From: AC-37 sp036382905
Lineage (GTDB): Bacteria; Actinomycetota; Thermoleophilia; Solirubrobacterales; Thermoleophilaceae
Direction: 5' to 3'
DNA: 38,709 nucleotides
NCBI GenBank assembly: GCA_036382905.1
Contig: DASVPL010000088.1
Span: 1-38,709 of the forward strand
Below, piece after piece: positions 25,690-32,376 of the stretch (within the stretch, counting starts at the first letter, position 1; each line of letters starts with the position of its first letter). Below the pieces are notes generated by a model. The model was not told the DNA's origin. It worked only from the letters and a program-made list of their open reading frames with translations, and did not search any database. Made by a program: the position numbers and the translations under genes.

Positions 25690-25862
25690 CTTCCTTTCCG
25701 GCCGGCGCCTGCGGGGTTAGCTGTCGGGCTCGCGACGCGCCTGGCGCGCCGCTACGGCCGGATCACCGGCCGATTCGCCCCGTCAGCGGCGTTGGGTGAC
25801 GCCGCTGCAGGTGGGTCCCCCGCCCGCTGCCACTCGGTGTGGGCAGCGGTTCGGCTAGAGGC
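25690..25862 (-). promoter_or_regulatory. c-di-AMP riboswitch (ydaO-yuaA type)
   Basis: The minus-strand leader of the RlpA-like gene carries the conserved blocks of the ydaO-yuaA aptamer in order: GCCGAACCGCUGCCC, GGGCGGGGGACCCA, GGGGCGAAUCGGCC, GGCCGUAGCGGC, then AGCCCGACAGCUAACCCCGC and the closing GGCGCCGGCCGG just before the ribosome site. This class binds c-di-AMP and normally turns genes off. In actinobacteria it precedes cell-wall hydrolase genes, as here. Edges are approximate. The closing stem lies next to the ribosome site, so control may be at translation or termination. Confidence 0.88.
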
Positions 25863-25866
25863 CGAT

Positions 25867-25880
25867 CGAACGAACGTTCG
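25867..25880. promoter_or_regulatory. LexA-box-like dyad upstream of riboswitch
   Basis: CGAAC-GAAC-GTTCG fits the Gram-positive LexA consensus CGAACRNRYGTTCG at every position and sits inside a 12-bp perfect palindrome (25870-25881). It lies just downstream of a -10-like TACCGT (25888-25883, minus strand), at the expected transcription start. A TetR-type operator is an alternative reading. Confidence 0.45.
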
Positions 25881-25882
25881 TA

Positions 25883-25888
25883 ACGGTA
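25883..25888 (-). promoter_or_regulatory. Candidate -10 box for the riboswitch-RlpA transcript
   Basis: TACCGT on the minus strand fits TANNNT and would start transcription within the LexA-like dyad, about 15 nt before the aptamer. No good -35 is visible at 17 bp spacing. Confidence 0.35.
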
Positions 25889-25900
25889 CGAGGCGCTGCG

Positions 25901-25919
25901 GCCGACTCCGTGAGTCGGC
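25901..25919 (-). terminator. Perfect hairpin after the amidohydrolase gene
   Basis: GCCGACTC-CGT-GAGTCGGC (8-bp perfect arms, 3-nt loop) lies 21 bp past the amidohydrolase stop and before the promoter of the RlpA-like gene. There is no U-tract, so termination is only suggested by position. Confidence 0.4.
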
Positions 25920-25940
25920 GCACAGTGCAACGGATCGCCC

Positions 25941-27083
25941 TCAGGGCACGGAGACGTGCGGCGTCATCGCCACGTTCGCCGCGATCACGACGATGTTGAT
26001 CGCCGGGTACGGCAGCCGCGGCCCGGGCACGCCCGCCTCGGGCGGCTTATAGCCGGTGGACTCCACGTGAGGATCGATCTGGTCGATCAGCTCGCGCACC
26101 GACCGCGCGGTGTCCACGTGCACAGCGTCCTCCCCCACCTCGCACGCCAGTCGCGCGAGGCCGACGTAGTCCGCCGCGGGGTCGCCGATCAGCATCCGCG
26201 AGAGCGCAGCGACGAGGTAGTCGTGGATGCGCTGGGTCACGATGTCGAGCCGCAGCTCCTGGTGGCCGGGCGCGGGGCCGAGGTCCGCCGCGTCCTCCCC
26301 AGCGAGGAGCCGCTCGAGCTGACCGCCGGCGATGTGGCGCACCTGCTCGGCCTCTAGCCCGACCTCGAGCGCGCAGCGCAGGGCCATGATCGCGCCGACC
26401 GTGCTCGTGCCGTACGGCATGTCGCTCGCGAACAGGATCTGCCCCGGCGGTACCAGCCCGAACAGCGTGAGGTGGTCGGTGGTGCTCCACCAGGAGGTGT
26501 CGAAGTAGAGGTTGCGGTGCTCGGCGGCGTGGCGCCAGAGCCAGCCAAGGTCGGACACCCCGTCGTGGGCGAGGATCAGCGGCAGGTCGGGGTGGCGGGC
26601 GCAGATCTCGAGAGCGTCGCGCCCCAGGGCGGGGATGCCGCGGCCGGCGTGGGTGAGCACCGGCACGCGACGCTCCTCGGCCAGCGCGAACACTGGCTCG
26701 AGCCGCTCGTCCGCCAGGCGGAACCGCTCCGCGCGCGGGTGGAGCTTGATCCCGCGCGCGCCGGCGCCGAGCGCGCGCTCGGCCTCGGCCAGCGGCTCGG
26801 CGGCGGGATCGACGCGGCAGAACGGGACCAGCTTGCCGCCGGAGGCCTCGGCCTCCGCGATGATCCGGTCGTTCGCCTCGCGGTAGCCGTCCGGCTCCTG
26901 CGTCGTGAAGACCACCGCACGCGCGTCCGCGACGTCGAGCCCGGCGATCAGCTCCTCGTGCGTGCACTTGAAGCCGTCGGGGTCGTTGCTGCCCGTGTGC
27001 GTGTGTGCATCGAACAGTGCGACTCCGGGAACGAGCGCCCTAGCGGCGTCGAGCCAGGGCCGGAGAACTTGGTCGGCGTACAC
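25941..27083 (-). CDS. Amidohydrolase-family metal-dependent hydrolase
   Basis: A 380-residue amidohydrolase_2 type TIM-barrel hydrolase. Metal ligands visible: His27 and His29 (LFDAHTHTGS), His in RGIKLHPRAERF, His in VPVLTHAGRGIP, and Asp in ILFASDMPYGTS. A C-terminal helical extension of about 100 residues follows the barrel. The substrate is unknown; relatives cleave C-N or C-C bonds (decarboxylases, hydrolases). The GTG 27083 is the first plausible start; upstream codons in frame contain no ATG, GTG or TTG before the divergent gene. A -10 box (TACATT, 27098-27093) places the mRNA start at the start codon. Confidence 0.82.
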   Translation of the reverse strand: MYADQVLRPWLDAARALVPGVALFDAHTHTGSNDPDGFKCTHEELIAGLDVADARAVVFTTQEPDGYREANDRIIAEAEASGGKLVPFCRVDPAAEPLAEAERALGAGARGIKLHPRAERFRLADERLEPVFALAEERRVPVLTHAGRGIPALGRDALEICARHPDLPLILAHDGVSDLGWLWRHAAEHRNLYFDTSWWSTTDHLTLFGLVPPGQILFASDMPYGTSTVGAIMALRCALEVGLEAEQVRHIAGGQLERLLAGEDAADLGPAPGHQELRLDIVTQRIHDYLVAALSRMLIGDPAADYVGLARLACEVGEDAVHVDTARSVRELIDQIDPHVESTGYKPPEAGVPGPRLPYPAINIVVIAANVAMTPHVSVP

Positions 27084-27091
27084 GGGCCGCG

Positions 27092-27098
27092 TAATGTA
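27092..27098. promoter_or_regulatory. Overlapping divergent -10 boxes
   Basis: TAATGT (plus, 27092-27097) and TACATT (minus, 27098-27093) overlap almost completely. One melting region could serve both the WS/DGAT gene and the amidohydrolase. The minus transcript would be leaderless; the plus one has a leader of about 31 nt with a strong ribosome site. Confidence 0.45.
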
Positions 27099-27134
27099 AG
27101 GCCCGGCGATCCCGACTTTGAGAGGAGGGGAGAG

Positions 27135-28607
27135 ATGGCGGAGGACAGGCTCACTGGACTCGACGCGTCGTTCCTTCACATAGAGAGCGACAGCGCCCAC
27201 ATGCACGTGGCGGGCGTGATGCTGTTCCAGGGCTCGCCCCCGGAGCACGACGAACTGGTCGAGGCGCTCGAGCGCAAGATGCATCTCGTCCCCCGCTACC
27301 GCCAGAAGCTGGCGTTCGTGCCGCTCCAGCAGGGGCGCCCGCGCTGGGTCGACGATCCCCACTTCAACCTCGACTACCACGTGCGCTTGACCGCGCTGCC
27401 CGCCCCCGGCAGCGAGGAGCAGCTTCGCAACCTCGCCGGGCGCGTGTTCGCGCAGCAGCTCGACCGCGACAAGCCGCTGTGGGAGATGTGGATCGTCGAG
27501 GGGCTCGACGGCGGCGAGCGCTTCGCCGTGCTGAGCAAGACCCACCACGCGCTGGTCGACGGGATCTCCGGCGTCGACATCGCGAGCGTGCTCTTCGACC
27601 TCTCCCCCGATCCCGCCCCGGTCCCGGACCCGCCGCGGCGGTGGCTGCCGCGGCCGCTGCCCTCGCGCGGGCAGCTGCTCGCCGAGGCGCTCGTGGAGCG
27701 CGCGACGGTGCCGGCCGAGGTCGTCCGCGGCGTGCGGGCGGTGTTCCGCGCGCCGCGCCGGATCGCCAGCGCGGCCGTGGATGCCCTGACGGGGATCGGC
27801 GCGATGGCGTGGAACGGGATGAGTCCGGCGCCGCCTTCGCCGTACAACACGTCGATCGGCCCGCACCGGCGCTTCACCTGGGCCCGAGCGTCGCTTGCCG
27901 ACGTCAAGGCCATCAAGAACTCGCTCGGCGGAACCGTGAACGACGTGATGCTGGCGGTCGTGACGGGCGCGCTGCGGCGCGACCTCGCCCGGCGCGGCGA
28001 CCTCGCCGCGATCACCGAGCTGACCGCCATGGTGCCGGTGAGCGTGCGTAGCGACGACGCCCGCGGCGCGCTCGGCAACCAGGTCGCGGCGATGATGGCC
28101 CCGCTGCCCGTCGGGCACGACGACCCGGTCGCCCGCCTCCAGACGATCTCCGCCGCGATGCGGCGGATCAAGGACAGCGGCCAGGCGATGGGAGCGCAGA
28201 TGCTCACGGAGCTGACCGGCTTCGCGCCGCCGACGATCATGGGCCAGGCGTCGCGGCTCGTGGTGCGCCAGCGGTTCTTCAACCTGGTCGTGACGAACGT
28301 GCCGGGGCCGCAGGTGCCGCTCTACATGATGGGCCGGGAGATGATCGAGATCTTCCCGATGGTCCCGCTGGCGCCGAACCAGGCGCTGGGTGTGGCGATC
28401 ATGAGCTACAACGGCCGGATCAACTTCGGTCTGGTCGGGGACTACGACGTCATGGGGAACCTGGACCAGGTGGCGCTGGACTTCCGCGCGTCGCTGGAGG
28501 AGCTGGCCGAGGCGGCGGGCGTGGAGCTGAGCGCACGCGCGGCCACCAACGGCAGCAGCCCGTCCCGCCGCGCGAGCCTGAGCGCGGTGCCCCCGCCCTC
28601 GGCGTAG
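27135..28607 (+). CDS. Wax ester synthase/diacylglycerol acyltransferase (WS/DGAT)
   Basis: A 490-residue acyl-CoA:alcohol/diacylglycerol acyltransferase making storage lipid (triacylglycerol or wax ester). The active-site motif HHALVDG is at residues 137-143, where His138 is the expected base. The N-terminal LTGLDASFLHIES and FNLDYHVRLTALP, the NDVMLAVVTGALRR stretch and VVTNVPGPQVPLYMMG are all family signatures. A strong ribosome site (AGGAGGGGAG) precedes ATG 27135. A Ser/Ala-rich tail of about 30 residues follows the domain. The fused alcohol oxidase and ALDH downstream may act on related long-chain alcohols, but that link is speculative. Confidence 0.94.
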   Translation: MAEDRLTGLDASFLHIESDSAHMHVAGVMLFQGSPPEHDELVEALERKMHLVPRYRQKLAFVPLQQGRPRWVDDPHFNLDYHVRLTALPAPGSEEQLRNLAGRVFAQQLDRDKPLWEMWIVEGLDGGERFAVLSKTHHALVDGISGVDIASVLFDLSPDPAPVPDPPRRWLPRPLPSRGQLLAEALVERATVPAEVVRGVRAVFRAPRRIASAAVDALTGIGAMAWNGMSPAPPSPYNTSIGPHRRFTWARASLADVKAIKNSLGGTVNDVMLAVVTGALRRDLARRGDLAAITELTAMVPVSVRSDDARGALGNQVAAMMAPLPVGHDDPVARLQTISAAMRRIKDSGQAMGAQMLTELTGFAPPTIMGQASRLVVRQRFFNLVVTNVPGPQVPLYMMGREMIEIFPMVPLAPNQALGVAIMSYNGRINFGLVGDYDVMGNLDQVALDFRASLEELAEAAGVELSARAATNGSSPSRRASLSAVPPPSA

Positions 28608-28623
28608 CCCGACCGTCCTGCCC

Positions 28624-28644
28624 TAGAGGGACATAGTCCCCCTA
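28624..28644. repeat. Inverted repeat GGGAC-ATA-GTCCC in intergenic DNA
   Basis: Nine-base arms (28624-28632, 28636-28644) with one A-C mismatch and a 3-nt loop, in the 124-bp gap between WS/DGAT and ybaK. It may end the WS/DGAT transcript or be a regulator site. There is no U-tract. The spacing (3) differs from the 4-nt centre of mycobacterial DosR boxes. Confidence 0.4.
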
Positions 28645-28718
28645 ATCCAGGACAAACGCCGCCTTTTCCCCACGAGCGGCTGCGCGCCGGGCCGGTGGCG
28701 GTGGGGTGGCGCCCGTCG

Positions 28719-28724
28719 TAGGCT
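28719..28724 (+). promoter_or_regulatory. -10 box of the YbaK-type gene, leaderless
   Basis: TAGGCT ends 7 nt before ATG 28732, so the transcript would begin at the start codon. No ribosome site is seen. Confidence 0.45.
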
Positions 28725-28731
28725 GGAATCG

Positions 28732-29193
28732 ATGGTCGAGAGGGTTACGAGGGCGGCGCGCGAGCTCGGGCTCGATATCGAGGTGCGCACGCTCGACAGG
28801 CCGACGCGGACCGTGGCCGAGGCCGCCGCGGCGGTGGGAGCCGATCCGGCGCAGATCGCGAAGTCGCTGGTGTTCGTCTCCGACGGCGACCCGGTGCTCG
28901 CGGTGGTCTCCGGTGCGCACCGCGCGAACATCGACGTGCTGGCCGACGTGTTCGACTGCGCAGAGGTTCGTCAGGCATCGCCGGACGAGGTTCGCGGCGC
29001 CACGGGCTTCTCTGTGGGCGGGGTACCGCCCTTCGGCCACGACCTGCCGGTGGTCTTCGACGAAGCCCTCTGCGACCAGGAGCTGATCTACGCGGCCGGC
29101 GGGGACGGCAACACGCTCTTCGCGGTGGACCCGAAGGAGCTGGCCCGGGCGATCGGCGCGAAGATCATCACGCTGGGCGGCGCTCCGGCCTAG
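28732..29193 (+). CDS. YbaK/EbsC-type aminoacyl-tRNA deacylase
   Basis: A 153-residue trans-editing protein that hydrolyses mischarged tRNA, typically Cys-tRNAPro in the YbaK group. The conserved Lys44 is in QIAKSLVFVSDG. The RQASPDEVRGATGFSVGGVP and LIYAAGGDGNTLFAVDPKEL stretches are typical of the fold. The size is that of a single-domain YbaK. The start is set by the leaderless promoter. Its stop overlaps the stop of the convergent HopA1-LanC gene by 4 bp (CTAG). Confidence 0.9.
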   Translation: MVERVTRAARELGLDIEVRTLDRPTRTVAEAAAAVGADPAQIAKSLVFVSDGDPVLAVVSGAHRANIDVLADVFDCAEVRQASPDEVRGATGFSVGGVPPFGHDLPVVFDEALCDQELIYAAGGDGNTLFAVDPKELARAIGAKIITLGGAPA

Positions 29194-29220
29194 CCGGCTG
29201 GCGCTCCGGCCCAGCCGGCC
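29179..29220. repeat. 21-bp tandem repeat across two converging stops
   Basis: Two adjacent 21-bp copies (29179-29199 and 29200-29220) match at 19 of 21 bases. The first copy holds both stop codons (ybaK and HopA1-LanC). In the LanC frame the repeat adds seven residues, giving the repetitive ending PAGWAGAPAG. Confidence 0.75.
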
Positions 29221-31370
29221 GGGGCCAGCGGGTCCGGTAGGTCGGCGGCTCCCGCCGCTCGCAGGAGGAAGAGGCCGAGGCCGGCCCATCCGATCATCAG
29301 GCCCGGCCGCGTGGGGCGGGTCCAGACCTCCCGGGCCGATCGCGGCGCCGTGACCTCGTGTGCGACGAGCTGCACCGCCTGCTCGACCAGCGCGTCCGCA
29401 CCCGGGTCGAGGCGTGTGAGCACCCATGCGTTGCCGGCGATCCCGTGGCAGAGCCCGAGATCGCCCTGAGGACGGTCGAGGGCGGCCCGCAGCCAGCGCT
29501 CCGTCGTGTCGGCCGCGCTGCGTGCCTCCGCGGCCCGCTCGGGCCCAAGCCGCTCGCCCCCACAGACGCGCGCCAGCCCGATCCCCGGTGCGCCGTGGCA
29601 CCACGCCGTCATCGCCGGCGCCACGGCGCGCGAGCGCGTGCGCCGGAGGTCGGCCCAGTTGCCGCGCTCCGGATCGAACCAGGCGGCCTCGCGCTCGCAC
29701 CAGGCGGCCGCCGAACGAGCCAGCCCGTCGTCCCCGCGCGTGTTCGCGGCCTCCGCGAGCGCGAGCGCCGCGCCTGACGCACCGTGCGCCAGGCCCGTGC
29801 TCCGCGCCTTCGGCGGCTGTTTGTCGCCGTCGAGCCGGGCGGCCGCGTCGTCGATTCGACCCGCCGGGACGCGGCCCGGCGCGAGGCGCTCCAGCAGGGC
29901 GAACGCGAGGAGGTCACCCGCGAGGCCCGCGATGAGGTCCTCGTCCGCGGTCGTGGTCGTCGCGCGCGGCGCGCACGCCACCGCGACCCCGCTCTCGATC
30001 AACTCGTCGCTGTCCAGCAGCCGCCCGGTCTGCACCAGCGCCCAGGCCAGGCCGCCGGCACCGCCGTGGAACCCAGCGCCCGGCGGCTCCCCCTCGGGCC
30101 GGACCTGCGTGATCGCCTGGGTCGCCGCCGCGTGCGCCAGCCGCGCCCAGCGCTCGTCGCCGTCCGCACGCGCGAGCGCCGCGAAGAACAGCGCCATGCC
30201 GGCCGTGCCGTCGTAGAGGAATGGGTCCAGCGTCTCCGCCGAGGCGCCGCCCGCGCCCATGCCGGGCTCCTCGAGCGGGGCGGCGAGCCACGTCGCCCGG
30301 TCGCCCCAGACGATCGCGCGCCTCGCGAGCTCGGCGCCGATCTCGAACGCAGCGGACCCCGCGTCGCGAGGACGCCGCCGGCGGGCGCGCCGCCGCCGCG
30401 CCGGCGTCAGCGAGTAGGCGGCGTCGGAGCCGAGCCGGCGGTGCGGTGCCGCGGGCTGCATTCCGGCGCGCTGGAGTGCCCCGGCCATGGCGCTGGCGCG
30501 CTCGTTCCGGTCCGCACCCGGCCCGGCCGCGAGCAGTCCCGTAGCCAGCGCCGTGCAGAGGTGCTCCCCGAAGCTCCTCCCGTCACCCGGGTCCTCGGCC
30601 AGCCCGAGACCCGGAGCGAGCTCGTGCGTCGTCGCGGGCACCGGCCCGGCGACGGCACCCGGCAGGCGCGCGTAGACGCCGGCGATGGCCGTGCGCGCGG
30701 CGGGCCATGCCGTGGCCGGCAGGTAGAGCACCACGCTGTCGGCGCGGTGGTAGTCCGCCGGGTCGTCGAGGGCCTTCATCTCCCAGGCCAGGTCGGCGTC
30801 GTCGAGCACGGCAGGCAGGGCGCGCGTCAGCCAGAGTGCCTGGGCGGGGGTGACGTTCCAGTACACGCGCACGATGTCGGGCGCGCCCTCCGGCTCCGGT
30901 CTCCGGCCGCGCAGGTACAGGAAGCCCAGCGCGTCCTGGAACGAGGCTCCCGGGACCAGCACCCTCGCCGTCCCCGGTGACCCACCGGGCGGGTCGAGAA
31001 GCGCGGACCGCGGGACCGCGATCCGGAGCTCGCCACGGCGTGCATGCACCAGCGAGCCGTTCGCGTGGTCCACCGCCAGCTCGCGCGGGACACGGCGGGT
31101 GCGGGTCCGGCGCGCCAGCTCGCCCTTGAACACGTGGCCCTCCGTGCCCACCACCGGGGCCTCGGCGATGGGCACCGGACCGCCAACGACGTAGAAGCGC
31201 CCGTACAGGTGGCCCGCCACCGCCACGACCCACGTCTCCGGCGCCGGCGCCGGCACACCGACACTCGCGCCGAGCCAGGTCAGCCGCCCGCCGCGGCCCA
31301 CCCGCGCGGCCTCGGTGAGCCGCCCGACCAGTGGATGGAGATCAGTCACGTGGACGGAACGCGCGGGCAT
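29190..31370 (-). CDS. HopA1-like lyase fused to LanC-like cyclase
   Basis: A 726-residue two-domain protein. Residues about 140-285 resemble the HopA1 effector domain (VRVYWNVTPAQALWLTRALP; GRSFGEHLCTALATGL), the lyase partner in class V lanthipeptide and thioamitide synthesis. An Arg-rich hinge (ARRRRARRRR, 324-333) leads to a LanC-like barrel. The zinc ligands Cys591 (AWCHGAPGIG) and Cys641-His642 (GLCHGIAG) are intact, as is the conserved His529 (GLAHGASG). I infer that it eliminates phosphate from Ser/Thr and adds Cys to form lanthionine. ATG 31370 overlaps the kinase gene by 29 bp; GTG 31349 is an alternative start (8-bp overlap). The LanC domain is firm; the HopA1 assignment is good but from memory of the family. 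Confidence 0.82.
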   Translation of the reverse strand: MPARSVHVTDLHPLVGRLTEAARVGRGGRLTWLGASVGVPAPAPETWVVAVAGHLYGRFYVVGGPVPIAEAPVVGTEGHVFKGELARRTRTRRVPRELAVDHANGSLVHARRGELRIAVPRSALLDPPGGSPGTARVLVPGASFQDALGFLYLRGRRPEPEGAPDIVRVYWNVTPAQALWLTRALPAVLDDADLAWEMKALDDPADYHRADSVVLYLPATAWPAARTAIAGVYARLPGAVAGPVPATTHELAPGLGLAEDPGDGRSFGEHLCTALATGLLAAGPGADRNERASAMAGALQRAGMQPAAPHRRLGSDAAYSLTPARRRRARRRRPRDAGSAAFEIGAELARRAIVWGDRATWLAAPLEEPGMGAGGASAETLDPFLYDGTAGMALFFAALARADGDERWARLAHAAATQAITQVRPEGEPPGAGFHGGAGGLAWALVQTGRLLDSDELIESGVAVACAPRATTTTADEDLIAGLAGDLLAFALLERLAPGRVPAGRIDDAAARLDGDKQPPKARSTGLAHGASGAALALAEAANTRGDDGLARSAAAWCEREAAWFDPERGNWADLRRTRSRAVAPAMTAWCHGAPGIGLARVCGGERLGPERAAEARSAADTTERWLRAALDRPQGDLGLCHGIAGNAWVLTRLDPGADALVEQAVQLVAHEVTAPRSAREVWTRPTRPGLMIGWAGLGLFLLRAAGAADLPDPLAPAGWAGAPAG

Positions 31371-32373
31371 CGAGTCCGAACAGGTGCACCGCCGCCGATT
31401 CCGGGCGGGTCAGCAGGTGGGCGGCCATCTCCAGGAGCCGGTGCGCGTGCTCGCCGACGTATGCGCTGTACGACACCGACTCGTACACCGTCTGCAGCAG
31501 GCGTGCGCCCGCGAACGCGACGCAGCGGGCGCTGCTCGCGGTGCCGCCGGCCTCCGCGTAGCCGGCGGCGAGAGCGGCGGCGAGCTGGCGCACCTCCCGG
31601 AAGCCGAGCGCGCGCTCCACGACCGCGTCCACCCAGAGCTCGCACAGGTTGGCGAGCACCGAGCCCACGTCCCACGCAGCTGGCCCCGGGCCGGCGTGCT
31701 CGAGGTCGATGAGCCGCAGCCGGCTCGCGAGTGGGCCGCGCTCCGCAACGAGCCAGTTCTCCCACTTCACGTCGTTGTGGCACGGGACCCGTGGGCCGGG
31801 CGCCGCCGCCAGCCGGTCGAGGGCGCGTGCAACGTCGGCGCGCGCCTGGAGGTCCGCCACGAGCCGCTGCAGCTTCACGCCCTGAGCGAGGATCCCGACC
31901 GGCGCCGGGTCCGCGATCCCGAGTATCCATGGCAGGCCGCGCCGCGTCCGCGCCGGAGGCGCTCCGCACCCGTGCAGCCCGCCGAGCACGCGGCCCATGC
32001 CCCGCAGGAGGCGCGCGTTGGGGGGCCGGGCTCCGTAGAGCCGGCGGCCCAGACCGACCACGCCCTCGGGGCTCTCGTACACGACCAGGAGACCGTCGCG
32101 CGCGACGAGGCGAAGCAGGTGGGGAGCGATCGACGTGCGCTCGAGACGCGAGTGCGCGCGCACCTCGGCGGCCGCGTCACGCGCCTGCCGGAAGCGCTTG
32201 AGAACCAGGCGGCCGGCGGCCGAATCGACGACGAAGACGTCGTTGCGGCCCCTGAAGCCGGTGACCGTCAAGCGCTCGTCGACGACCTGCCCGGGCGAGA
32301 GCACGCCCGCCCGGCACGCCCACGCGAGCACCGCAGCCCCGTCGCCGAGGTCAGGCCCGAGGCTGACCGCCAC
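31342..32373 (-). CDS. APH-type kinase, probable lanthipeptide Ser/Thr kinase
   Basis: A 343-residue aminoglycoside-phosphotransferase-fold kinase. ATP-site Lys59 is in RLVLKRFRQ. The catalytic loop CHNDVKWENWL has Asp201 and Asn206, and the metal-binding Asp223 is in LIDLEHAGPG, so it should be active. It lies between a Cys/Ser/Thr-rich peptide and a HopA1-LanC fusion. In class V lanthipeptides and thioamitides an APH-type protein phosphorylates precursor Ser/Thr before HopA1-assisted elimination, and I infer the same here. Its GTG start (32373) follows the precursor TAG after one codon, in the same frame. A small-molecule kinase is the main alternative. Confidence 0.82.
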   Translation of the reverse strand: MAVSLGPDLGDGAAVLAWACRAGVLSPGQVVDERLTVTGFRGRNDVFVVDSAAGRLVLKRFRQARDAAAEVRAHSRLERTSIAPHLLRLVARDGLLVVYESPEGVVGLGRRLYGARPPNARLLRGMGRVLGGLHGCGAPPARTRRGLPWILGIADPAPVGILAQGVKLQRLVADLQARADVARALDRLAAAPGPRVPCHNDVKWENWLVAERGPLASRLRLIDLEHAGPGPAAWDVGSVLANLCELWVDAVVERALGFREVRQLAAALAAGYAEAGGTASSARCVAFAGARLLQTVYESVSYSAYVGEHAHRLLEMAAHLLTRPESAAVHLFGLDARAFRPRD

Positions 32374-32376
32374 CGG

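Noticed and set aside
26472..27134. N-terminal extension of the WS/DGAT frame
   Set aside because: The family signature starts at ATG 27135 behind a strong ribosome site; the upstream part is antisense to the amidohydrolase.
28624..28644. DosR/DevR box
   Set aside because: The centre has three bases between GGGAC and GTCCC, whereas the known box has four, and no DosR-type gene is in the window.
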